Shown here piece after piece: positions 1-5,119 of a stretch of DNA of 5,119 nt (its first letter is position 1; the number at the start of each line of letters is the position of its first letter). The stretch is from DTU078 sp033808535 (lineage in GTDB: Bacteria; Bacillota; Clostridia; Oscillospirales; CAG-272). Below the pieces are notes generated by a model that was not told the origin of the DNA, did no database searches, and worked only from the letters and a program-made list of their open reading frames with translations. The position numbers and the translations under genes were made by a program. The stretch spans positions 1-5,119 of the forward strand of contig JAPXNL010000157.1 of NCBI GenBank assembly GCA_033808535.1. The letters run 5' to 3'.

Positions 1-234
1 GTTAAAAGAATTCTGGTTGAAGATATGCAGGTAAAACCCGAGGACGTCACTCTTGACGCCGAGCTTATCAACGACTTGGGAATTAACTCGCTGGAGCTTG
101 CCGACCTCATTCTCATGTGCGAGGAAAAGTTCGGCATTGAGATTAAGGATGATGATATCCACAAGTTCATCACTGTCGGTGATGTTGTCAACTACCTCAC
201 CGAAATGGGCGTAACACCGGATTTGATAAAATAA
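1..234 (+). CDS. Acyl carrier protein, 5' end outside window
   Basis: This is a small acidic carrier that holds acyl intermediates on a phosphopantetheine arm in the cytoplasm. The reading frame is open to the left edge. The residues before the internal Met at position 25 (VKRILVED) match the usual ACP helix I, so the true start lies a few codons upstream and the ATG at 25 is internal. The attachment motif is DLGINSLEL, with the modified Ser at codon 88-90. Helices II and III follow (LADLILMCEEKFGIEI, then DDDIHKFITVGDVVNYL), as in the family. One oddity is Asn instead of the near-universal Asp just before the Ser (canonical DSL). No fab gene follows it, and the upstream neighbour is not visible. 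It could be the housekeeping AcpP or a dedicated ACP of another pathway, so no symbol is given. Family assignment is secure. Confidence 0.93.
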   Translation, partial: VKRILVEDMQVKPEDVTLDAELINDLGINSLELADLILMCEEKFGIEIKDDDIHKFITVGDVVNYLTEMGVTPDLIK

Positions 235-241
235 AGACTTC

Positions 242-303
242 CGGCACGATTTGTGCCGCTGTCTATGCAGTTTTGGACGGCGGGCCGCGCAACCGGTCCG
301 CCG
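242..303 (+). terminator. Two hairpins after the ACP gene, possible terminator
   Basis: Starting 8 nt after the ACP stop, CGGCAC (242-247) pairs with GTGCCG (253-258) around a 5-nt loop. TTTT follows only at 271-274, after a 12-nt gap. A second stem pairs 278-286 with 295-303 (9 bp including one G-T) around an 8-nt loop, but no T-tract follows it. The position fits the end of a transcript. The lack of a T-run directly after either stem makes this a weak or factor-assisted terminator at best. Confidence 0.4.
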
Positions 304-322
304 CCTGTGTGTGACCGCCCGA

Positions 323-352
323 TTAAAATGCCCGTAAATCCGAGTTTAAAAT
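323..352 (+). promoter_or_regulatory. Possible promoter for the NERD/FAD operon
   Basis: TTAAAA (323-328, 4 of 6 to the sigma-A -35 box) lies 18 nt before TAAAAT (347-352, 5 of 6 to the -10 box), in an AT-rich patch between the ACP hairpins and the NERD start at 384. AT-rich sequence gives such matches easily, so this is a candidate only. Confidence 0.3.
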
Positions 353-383
353 AAAATAAAGGTTTGCAACAACTTCTTATAAA

Positions 384-1073
384 ATGGATGTACTTATAAA
401 AATCCCGCTTGCTGCGCTGGGCATAATCGCTGTATCGCTTTTTATCATAGCTGTATACAGGCGAATTTCCGCCCGCCTTACCGCAGAAAGCATTTTGAAA
501 TACGGGCGGGCGAGCGAGCGGTTCATTTATAACCTGCTGCTGACAGTTTACCCCAAACAGCGGCTGTTTCGGAACATAACGCTGCCGCAAAATCCCGATG
601 ATCCCGACGGACGGCGCACTGAGATCGACCTCATAGCGGTCGGGCGGGGCGGCATATGCGTTCTGGAGATAAAGGGTCATAAAGGCTTTATTGAAAACCC
701 GAATAAAGGCGACTGGTGTCAGGTTTACGGGGAAAAGATACTTCCCTTCCGTAACCCGTTCGAGCAGAACGCAGTGCATCTTCGCGCCGTGGAGCGGATA
801 TTCAAAGCCGAACACGTCTATAATGTGCCGCTGCTGAACATCGTCGTGTTCACCGATGCCGATGTTAAATTCAAAAACCGGCACGACAACCTTTACACAG
901 CCGACAACCTGCTGCCGGCACTGCACGACGTCAACCGCAGCCGCTTCATGAGCGGGCGCGAAATCAAAGCGGCGGTTACGGCGCTGCGCAAGTATGCAAA
1001 ACGCGCCGCAGGCTATAAACCCGGTGCGCCGCGAAAGCTGCCGGGAAATAACGATAAACAGGTAAAACGATAA
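384..1073 (+). CDS. Membrane-anchored NERD-domain protein
   Basis: This is a 229-aa protein with one N-terminal membrane segment (about residues 7-24, followed by the basic YRRISAR), then a NERD (nuclease-related) domain at about 38-160. By the positive-inside rule the domain should face the cytoplasm. The family hallmarks are visible: G41-x3-E45, the acidic pair in TEIDLIAV (E80, D82), the E-x-K of VLEIKGHKG (E95, K97), a Trp-x-Gln (W111, Q113) and NPFEQN (124-129). These match the PD-(D/E)xK-like core that gave NERD its predicted nuclease role. The substrate and actual activity are not known from sequence. The basic tail (190-229) is low in recognisable features. The start at 384 has no good Shine-Dalgarno; it was chosen because it directly precedes the membrane segment. 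The stop is 2 nt before the next ATG, so the two genes are almost certainly co-transcribed. Confidence 0.85.
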   Translation: MDVLIKIPLAALGIIAVSLFIIAVYRRISARLTAESILKYGRASERFIYNLLLTVYPKQRLFRNITLPQNPDDPDGRRTEIDLIAVGRGGICVLEIKGHKGFIENPNKGDWCQVYGEKILPFRNPFEQNAVHLRAVERIFKAEHVYNVPLLNIVVFTDADVKFKNRHDNLYTADNLLPALHDVNRSRFMSGREIKAAVTALRKYAKRAAGYKPGAPRKLPGNNDKQVKR

Positions 1074-1075
1074 AA

Positions 1076-2476
1076 ATGATTATAAAAAACGAACATTATG
1101 ATATTGCGATCGCGGGCGGCGGAATCAGCGGTCTTATGTGCGCATACCGGCTGACCGAGAAGCATCCGGAGCTTAAAATTGTGCTTGTCGAGAAAGGCAC
1201 AAGCCTTGACAAGCGCAAATGCCCGATACTTGAGAAAAAGGTTCCCTCCTGCATCAAGTGCAAAAACTGCGCAATCATGGAGGGCATGGCAGGCGCGGGC
1301 GCTTTCTCCGATGGCAAGTATGTCATATCGACCGAGTACGGCGGCTGGCTGACTGATCTTATGCCCGACGAAACAGTTATTAACTACATCGAGCAGGCCG
1401 ACTCGATCCTTGTATCGTTCGGCGCATCGACCGAACGCTTTATGCCCGACAACGAGCTCAAGCGTCTGGCGCTCAAATACGACCTGCACATGGCGCAGGC
1501 CCAGCTCAAGCATTTCGGCACCGACGGCAACCGCGAGATGATGGGCAAAATGATCGCCTGCCTCACGGAGCGGATAACCATATATACCGAGACCGAAGTC
1601 ACGGACATCGACCGCAATGCTCACAGACTCAAATGCAAGACGCGCGACGGCAGACTCGACCTGACCGCCGACCGCATCATACTCGCGCTCGGGCGCGCGG
1701 GCAGCCGTTTCTTCTACAAATGGTGCAACGACAACAAGATTCCCGTCGAAAACAATCAGGTGGACGTCGGCGTGCGCGTCGAGCTTCCTGCAATCCTGTG
1801 GGATGAGTTTTCCAGCCGCATTTATGAGCCGAAAATCAAATACCGCTCAAAGGCATACGGCGACACAACGCGCATGTTCTGCTTCAACGAGCGCGGCAGC
1901 GTTGTAACCGAAAACACCGACGGCGTGCTGACCGTCAACGGGCATGCCTACCACGACGCCTCGATGAAGACCGCAAACTCCAACTTCGCGCTGCTGACGA
2001 CGATCAAGTTCACCGAGCCGTTTGACAATCCCATCGAATACGCGCGCCACGTTGCAAAGCTGTGCAACCTCATCAGCGGCGGCAGCGTGCTTGTGCAGCG
2101 GCTGGGCGACCTGAAACTGGGCCGCCGCACCGACGAGCGCAGGCTCGCCTCCTCCACAACCGTGCCGACGCTGCGCGCCGTGCCGGGCGACCTGTCGCTC
2201 TGCATGCCCAAACGCCAGCTTGACAACATTATCGAGACACTCGAAGCGCTTGACCATATAGCGCCCGGCACCGCAAACTACGACACTCTGCTCTACGGCA
2301 TCGAGTGCAAGTATTATTCCGCCAGACCCCGCTGCAACGATTTCGAGCTTGAGGGCTGCGAGAAAATCTACGCGATCGGCGACGGCGCGGGATTCACGCG
2401 CTCACTGTCTCAAGCGGCGGCAAACGGCCTATACGTTGCAGATAAAATCAACATCGAGCTTGACAGCGGAAAATAG
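1076..2476 (+). CDS. FAD-dependent dehydrogenase, COG2509-like
   Basis: This is a 466-aa soluble flavoprotein. The N-terminal Rossmann fold is clear: YDIAIAGGGISGL (GxGxxG at G14, G16, G19) with the ribose-binding acidic residue E39 in IVLVEK. A second FAD contact, IYAIGDGAGFTRS (about 431-442), lies near the C-terminus. Between residues 49 and 65 is a cysteine cluster, C49-x9-C59-x2-C62-x2-C65, running into a Gly-rich GAGAFSDGK segment. From memory this layout is typical of uncharacterised FAD-dependent dehydrogenases of the COG2509 type. The cluster may bind a metal or Fe-S centre or act as a redox disulphide; that is inference. ILALGRAGSRF (about 202-212) fits the end of an FAD-domain strand. 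The substrate is unknown. The gene starts 2 nt after the NERD stop with only a weak upstream AGG, which suggests translational coupling. It appears intact from start to stop. Confidence 0.88.
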   Translation: MIIKNEHYDIAIAGGGISGLMCAYRLTEKHPELKIVLVEKGTSLDKRKCPILEKKVPSCIKCKNCAIMEGMAGAGAFSDGKYVISTEYGGWLTDLMPDETVINYIEQADSILVSFGASTERFMPDNELKRLALKYDLHMAQAQLKHFGTDGNREMMGKMIACLTERITIYTETEVTDIDRNAHRLKCKTRDGRLDLTADRIILALGRAGSRFFYKWCNDNKIPVENNQVDVGVRVELPAILWDEFSSRIYEPKIKYRSKAYGDTTRMFCFNERGSVVTENTDGVLTVNGHAYHDASMKTANSNFALLTTIKFTEPFDNPIEYARHVAKLCNLISGGSVLVQRLGDLKLGRRTDERRLASSTTVPTLRAVPGDLSLCMPKRQLDNIIETLEALDHIAPGTANYDTLLYGIECKYYSARPRCNDFELEGCEKIYAIGDGAGFTRSLSQAAANGLYVADKINIELDSGK

Positions 2477-2484
2477 CAAATAGT

Positions 2485-2526
2485 GCAGCCGCGGCTGCTT
2501 GTGAACGTTAACCGTTCACACTTTAT
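2485..2526 (+). terminator. Possible terminator after the FAD dehydrogenase
   Basis: A perfect 14-nt palindrome (2485-2498, GCAGCCGCGGCTGC) is followed directly by a second hairpin, TGTGAACG (2500-2507) with CGTTCACA (2513-2520) around the loop TTAAC. The trailing sequence CTTTAT is only moderately T-rich. The location, 8 nt after the stop codon, fits a terminator. The second palindromic element could instead be an operator. Confidence 0.45.
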
Positions 2527-2534
2527 TGGCGTTC

Positions 2535-2627
2535 GCGGCGGCACTCATAAGCACCGCGCACATGTAAGCCCGACGCGGTGACTGCCACCGGTGCAAACTC
2601 CGCCATATGCAGCGCTTATCTGCGGTG
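2535..2627 (+). other. GC-rich structured block before hom
   Basis: This part of the gene-free interval contains several pairings visible by eye. CACCGCG (2552-2558) pairs with CGCGGTG (2574-2580). GGCGG (2537-2541) pairs with CCGCC (2600-2604), or as GGCGGCA (2537-2543) with TGCCACC (2583-2589, 6 of 7). A competing set joins ATAAGC (2547-2552) with GCTTAT (2614-2619), and CACCGC with a second GCGGTG at 2622-2627. I cannot assign it to a known riboswitch family. It may be part of the hom leader, an independent small RNA, or the tail of the upstream transcript. Confidence 0.35.
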
Positions 2628-2653
2628 AAGTTCCATATATCTGCGATTATACT
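2625..2653 (+). promoter_or_regulatory. Possible hom promoter
   Basis: TATACT (2648-2653, 5 of 6 to the -10 box) lies 17 nt after GTGAAG (2625-2630, 3 of 6 to the -35 box). If used, transcription would begin near 2660 and leave a leader of about 40 nt, so the structured block upstream would not be part of the hom mRNA. The weak -35 keeps confidence low. Confidence 0.3.
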
Positions 2654-2698
2654 GATTCAACATCAATCAAAAATATTAACCATAAGGGAATATCCGAC

Positions 2699-3748
2699 AT
2701 GCTCAACATAGCCATCATGGGCTTCGGGACCGTCGGCAGCGGCATTGCGGAGGTCATCTCCGACAGCTATAGTCTTGTAAAAAGCCGGCTGGGCGACGAT
2801 ATAAATGTCAAGCGCATACTCGACCTGCGCGATTTCCCCGACAGCCCCTATGCCAACCGTGTTACCCACGATTTCAACGACATCATAGGCGACGACTCAA
2901 TATCAGTCGTTGCCGAAACCATGGGCGGCTGCGGCGCGGCATATAAGTATACAAAGGCTTTGCTCGAAGCCGGCAAATCCGTGGTTACCTCAAACAAAGA
3001 GCTTGTCGCCACCCACGGCGTCGAGCTTCTCCGCATTGCAAGCGAGCATGGCGCGCACTATCTGTTCGAGGGCAGCGTCGGCGGCGGCATACCGCTCATC
3101 CGCCCCATGAATGATTCGCTTGCTCACGACGACATAACCGAAATAACAGGCATTTTAAACGGCACGACGAACTTTATCCTCTCCGAAATGGAGCGCGGCA
3201 TGAGCTTTGACGACGCGCTTGCCGAAGCGCAGCGCCTCGGCTATGCCGAAGGCAAACCGTCCGCCGATATCGACGGGCACGACGCCTGCCGCAAGATTTG
3301 CATCCTCGCGGCTGTCGCTTTCGGCGTTCTGATACCCTCCGTGTCGGTGAGTTGCCGCGGCATTCGCGGTCTGACTGCCGACGATATTGCCGCCGCAGCC
3401 GAAAAGAACCGCGCCGTCAAGCTCATCGCGCGTGCGCGTCGGCTGCCCGACGGCAAAATCGAGGCCGAGGTCGCACCGTTCGAGGTCGTGATGACCAACC
3501 CGCTCTACTCCGTCGAGGGAGTGTTCAACGGTGTGCTCCTGCACGGCACGATGACCGGCGACGTCATGTTCTACGGCAGAGGCGCAGGCAGCCTGCCCAC
3601 CGCCAGCGCGGTCGTGGCCGACATTATAGAATGCGGTTCAAAGTACTCCTCCCAAAAGCCTCAGCGGCTGTGGGAGGACGGCTCCGGGCTTTACGCTCCC
3701 CCCGAGTCCGGCAGCGTGGAGGGTCTGGGCGACCGGATCGATAGCTGA
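2699..3748 (+). CDS. hom: Homoserine dehydrogenase, short form without ACT domain
   Basis: This enzyme reduces aspartate semialdehyde to homoserine with NAD(P)H, the branch point to threonine and methionine. The 349-aa protein shows the cofactor loop GFGTVGSG (8-15), SNKELVA (98-104, with catalytic-type K100), GSVGGGIPLIRP (125-136), GILNGTTNFIL (151-161) and the signature around GYAEGKPSADIDGHDACRK, with D195 and K199 as the expected catalytic pair. The catalytic domain closes normally with FYGRGAGSLPTASAVVADII (291-310). The chain then ends after 39 more residues with no ACT regulatory domain, which many bacterial forms of about 400-430 aa carry. K186 replaces the Asp/Asn/Ser usually found before P187. 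The start at 2699 is preferred because AGGGA (2685-2689) lies 9 nt upstream and the protein then begins at its Rossmann strand. An in-frame GTG at 2591 would add 36 unrelated residues. No thrB, thrC or lysC lies next to it. Confidence 0.95.
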   Translation: MLNIAIMGFGTVGSGIAEVISDSYSLVKSRLGDDINVKRILDLRDFPDSPYANRVTHDFNDIIGDDSISVVAETMGGCGAAYKYTKALLEAGKSVVTSNKELVATHGVELLRIASEHGAHYLFEGSVGGGIPLIRPMNDSLAHDDITEITGILNGTTNFILSEMERGMSFDDALAEAQRLGYAEGKPSADIDGHDACRKICILAAVAFGVLIPSVSVSCRGIRGLTADDIAAAAEKNRAVKLIARARRLPDGKIEAEVAPFEVVMTNPLYSVEGVFNGVLLHGTMTGDVMFYGRGAGSLPTASAVVADIIECGSKYSSQKPQRLWEDGSGLYAPPESGSVEGLGDRIDS

Positions 3749-3760
3749 CCTTATTTTTCT

Positions 3761-3780
3761 GCCTGCGGGACAGGCTTTTA
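3761..3780 (+). terminator. Intrinsic terminator after hom
   Basis: GCCTG (3761-3765) pairs with CAGGC (3771-3775) around the loop CGGGA and runs straight into TTTTA. It sits 12 nt after the hom stop and before the promoter of the next gene, so hom probably forms the end of its own transcript. The stem is only 5 bp, so termination may be partial. Confidence 0.6.
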
Positions 3781-3825
3781 TATCCATAGTGCCAATTCCC
3801 GCCCTTATTTTCCATAAACTTTGGG

Positions 3826-3855
3826 GTTACATTTTTTGCGCCGTGCGCTTATAAT
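3826..3855 (+). promoter_or_regulatory. Sigma-A promoter for the mecA-like gene
   Basis: A perfect TATAAT (3850-3855) lies 18 nt after GTTACA (3826-3831, 4 of 6 to TTGACA). Transcription would start near 3862, about 42 nt before the TTG start codon. Inside the spacer, GCGC occurs twice (3838-3841 and 3845-3848) around CGT, a short inverted repeat that could be a protein site or chance. Confidence 0.65.
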
Positions 3856-3887
3856 AGTAATGTATTTTTAATTCGTTACATGGCGCA

Positions 3888-3893
3888 AAGGGG
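3888..3893 (+). promoter_or_regulatory. Ribosome binding site that selects the TTG start
   Basis: AAGGGG lies 10 nt before TTG at 3904. The in-frame ATG at 3880 has no Shine-Dalgarno in front of it and lies upstream of this site, so the site points to TTG as the true start. Confidence 0.65.
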
Positions 3894-3903
3894 CGGATTT
3901 GAA

Positions 3904-4518
3904 TTGGACTTAATTTTGATCAGTGAAAGTAAATTGAAAGTAACGCTGAGCGCAGCAGATATGAAGGCGCTGTCGCTGTCTTGCGAGGACCTTGACTACG
4001 ACAACACCACAACTCGCCGTGCGTTTTGGAGTATTCTGGACGAAGCCAAACAGAGAACCGGTTTTGACGCAGCGCAGAGCCGCGTGTTTATTCAGGTTTA
4101 CCCGTCGAAGGGCGGAGGATGCGAACTGTATGTGACAAAGCTCTCTCCTGAAGCGGGCGGACCCGTGAAGCTTACAGACCGGTTGTACGACTCCTCCGAC
4201 CGCATGACAGTCGATCACACCGGCGAGATCGACATGAAAAAAGCGCGCGGTGCTGCCGCCGAGTTTGAAACGCTCACACAGCTCACCACCTGCTGCCGCA
4301 GGCTGTATGCCGACGGCTATCGTGGCGCATCTTATGCTTACTGTGACCAAAGCCGCCAAAAGACGCGCTATATACTGCTGCTGGACGGTGTTGCCGATAT
4401 CGACATCCTGCGTGAATACGGCAACCTGCTTGATCCGGAAACGATACATATCTGGGTGGCGGAGCACTGCGACGAGATCCGCATGACCGACGCGGTAGAA
4501 ACTCTGCGCGGACTCTGA
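3904..4518 (+). CDS. mecA: MecA-family adaptor protein for ClpC
   Basis: MecA proteins hand substrates to the ClpC AAA+ unfoldase for degradation by ClpCP and promote ClpC assembly; in Bacillus the classic target is ComK. From the TTG start this is 204 aa, close to the usual size. The N-terminal substrate-binding domain (about 1-80) shows the family pattern: ILISESKLKVTLSAADM, LSCEDLDYD, then AFWSILDEAKQRTGFD and RVFIQVYPSKGGGCELYVTK. A charged linker (about 82-118) follows. The C-terminal ClpC-binding domain (about 120-204) has the typical order: helix with LTQLTTCCRRL, then the strands SYAYCD and TRYILLL, ILREYG, and a late AEHCDEIRMTDAVETL. Identification rests on this two-domain pattern from memory, not on a search. 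The start was set by the RBS; the ATG at 3880 would add 8 residues. The gene stands alone behind its own promoter. Whether it controls competence here cannot be judged. Confidence 0.85.
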   Translation: MDLILISESKLKVTLSAADMKALSLSCEDLDYDNTTTRRAFWSILDEAKQRTGFDAAQSRVFIQVYPSKGGGCELYVTKLSPEAGGPVKLTDRLYDSSDRMTVDHTGEIDMKKARGAAAEFETLTQLTTCCRRLYADGYRGASYAYCDQSRQKTRYILLLDGVADIDILREYGNLLDPETIHIWVAEHCDEIRMTDAVETLRGL

Positions 4519-4550
4519 TATAGCATTGAAAATGAGAAAACCGGAGGAGA

Positions 4551-4575
4551 ACGGGGGCGCGTGATGCACCCCCGT
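4551..4575 (+). repeat. Strong hairpin between mecA and the UDG gene
   Basis: ACGGGGG (4551-4557) pairs perfectly with CCCCCGT (4569-4575). Inside the 11-nt loop, GCG/TGC can add three further pairs around TGA. No T-tract follows (ACGCATATATAACC), so it is a poor intrinsic terminator despite lying 32 nt after the mecA stop. It may protect an mRNA end or affect expression of the UDG gene downstream. Confidence 0.5.
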
Positions 4576-4621
4576 ACGCATATATAACCGAATATCCGAC
4601 ATTTAAGACTGGAGAGCTGCA

Positions 4622-5119
4622 ATGACACAAGAAACCTCCGCGCGCTGGGACGAGCTGGAGCGTGCCTGCGAGAGCTGCGCGCGCTGCGCACTCGGCGCTA
4701 CAAAGACAAAAACCGTGTTCGGACGCGGGAACCGCGAAGCCGATTTAATGTTCGTCGGAGAAGCTCCGGGCGAGCAGGAGGATCTGACGGGTCGTCCGTT
4801 TGTAGGACGCGCCGGGCAGCTGTTCGACAAGTTCCTTGCCGCTGTGGACATAAGGCAGGAGGACTATTACATAACAAACATACTCAAGTGCCGGCCTCCG
4901 AACAACCGCGACCCGCTCCCCGCCGAGCAGGATTTGTGCATCGAGTATCTGCGCGAGCAGGTGAGGCTGGTAAAGCCCCGGCTGATCGTGTGTCTTGGCC
5001 GGATCTCAGCAATGCGGCTGATTAAGCCCGACTTTAAAATCACCGCAGAGCACGGCGTATGGTTCGAGCGCGGGCAGTTCCGCATCTGCGCCGTATACCA
5101 CCCTTCCCTGCTGCTGCGT
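4622..5119 (+). CDS. Family 4 uracil-DNA glycosylase, 3' end outside window
   Basis: This base-excision repair enzyme removes uracil from DNA and carries a 4Fe-4S cluster. 166 residues are visible. The cluster ligands are C19-x2-C22, C90 and C106, with spacings (67 between C22 and C90-type positions, 16 between the last two) that match the Thermus enzyme as I recall it. The uracil-binding motif is VGEAPGEQED (45-54), followed by GRPFVGRAGQLFDKFL (57-72), then YITNILKCRPPNNRDP (83-98), LIVCLGRISA (121-130) and the C-terminal active-site motif HPSLLLR (160-166) at the very edge. All expected motifs are present, so the missing part should be only the last few dozen residues. The start is supported by GGAGAG (4611-4616), 5 nt upstream. 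An uncommon feature is the extra C16 next to the ligand pair. Family assignment is strong. Some phage DNA polymerases carry related domains, but the standalone N-terminus argues for a UDG. Confidence 0.93.
   Translation, partial: MTQETSARWDELERACESCARCALGATKTKTVFGRGNREADLMFVGEAPGEQEDLTGRPFVGRAGQLFDKFLAAVDIRQEDYYITNILKCRPPNNRDPLPAEQDLCIEYLREQVRLVKPRLIVCLGRISAMRLIKPDFKITAEHGVWFERGQFRICAVYHPSLLLR

Noticed and set aside
192..926. Long minus-strand open frame opposite the NERD gene
   Set aside because: It runs antisense to a well-supported NERD domain, has no recognisable motif, and results from low stop frequency in GC-rich sequence.
1013..1624. Minus-strand open frame opposite the FAD dehydrogenase
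   Set aside because: It overlaps the clear Rossmann and cysteine-cluster region of the plus-strand gene and shows no family features. The other minus-strand frames over this gene fail for the same reason.
2530..2604. THF riboswitch suggested by GCGGTGA and the closing GGCGG/CCGCC helix
   Set aside because: The conserved 5' half (GAGAGTAG-like segment) is missing and the internal loop is too short to hold the second domain.
2574..2632. Cobalamin riboswitch suggested by CCGGTGCAAACTCC
   Set aside because: The short match has an extra base, the following conserved CCGC-ACTG core is not recognisable and no B12 box is present before hom.
2591..2698. 36-residue N-terminal extension of Hom from GTG 2591
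   Set aside because: It has no binding site, no similarity to Hom N-termini and overlaps the structured block. The ATG at 2699 has a good AGGGA and begins at the Rossmann fold.
3298..3744. Arg-rich plus-strand frame inside hom
   Set aside because: The composition is a shifted reading of GC-rich hom codons, and hom is intact in its own frame.
3746..3848. Frameshifted ACT domain downstream of hom
   Set aside because: Reading past the stop in the next frame gives a hydrophobic sequence without ACT features, ending at the next promoter; a terminator hairpin occupies part of it.
3910..4602. 230-residue minus-strand frame opposite mecA
   Set aside because: The plus strand carries a complete MecA-like protein with promoter and RBS, and the antisense product has no recognisable domain.

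Overview
The window reads as a typical chromosomal stretch from an anaerobic Firmicute, probably class Clostridia. The evidence is a MecA-type ClpC adaptor, a COG2509-type FAD dehydrogenase with a cysteine cluster, a one-TM NERD protein, purine-rich Shine-Dalgarno sites and AT-rich intergenic gaps between coding regions rich in G/C at third positions. All six supported genes lie on the + strand. No tRNA, rRNA, CRISPR array, insertion sequence or phage gene is visible.

Layout. Positions 1-234 hold the 3' end of an acyl carrier protein gene (start upstream of the window), followed by two GC-rich hairpins. Positions 384-1073 (NERD-domain membrane protein) and 1076-2476 (FAD-dependent dehydrogenase with a four-Cys cluster) form a two-gene operon with a 2-nt gap. 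Positions 2477-2698 are a 222-nt gene-free interval with two inverted repeats, a GC-rich block with competing pairings and a possible promoter. Positions 2699-3748 encode a short homoserine dehydrogenase without the usual C-terminal ACT domain, ended by a hairpin/T-tract terminator. A perfect TATAAT box then precedes a mecA-like gene, which probably starts at a TTG codon (3904-4518). A 103-nt gap with a strong hairpin leads to a family 4 uracil-DNA glycosylase (4622 to the window edge, incomplete).

How the genes work together. They do not form one obvious pathway. The ACP serves fatty-acid or other thioester chemistry. Hom makes homoserine for Thr/Met. MecA feeds substrates to ClpCP. UDG repairs deaminated cytosine. 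Only the NERD/FAD-dehydrogenase pair shows clear evidence of co-transcription, and its joint function is unknown.

I do not see a clear new multi-gene system. The points most worth a second look are the structured interval before hom, the missing ACT domain and altered signature residue of Hom, a 13-nt repeat lying just upstream of two separate genes, and the NERD/cysteine-cluster flavoprotein operon.
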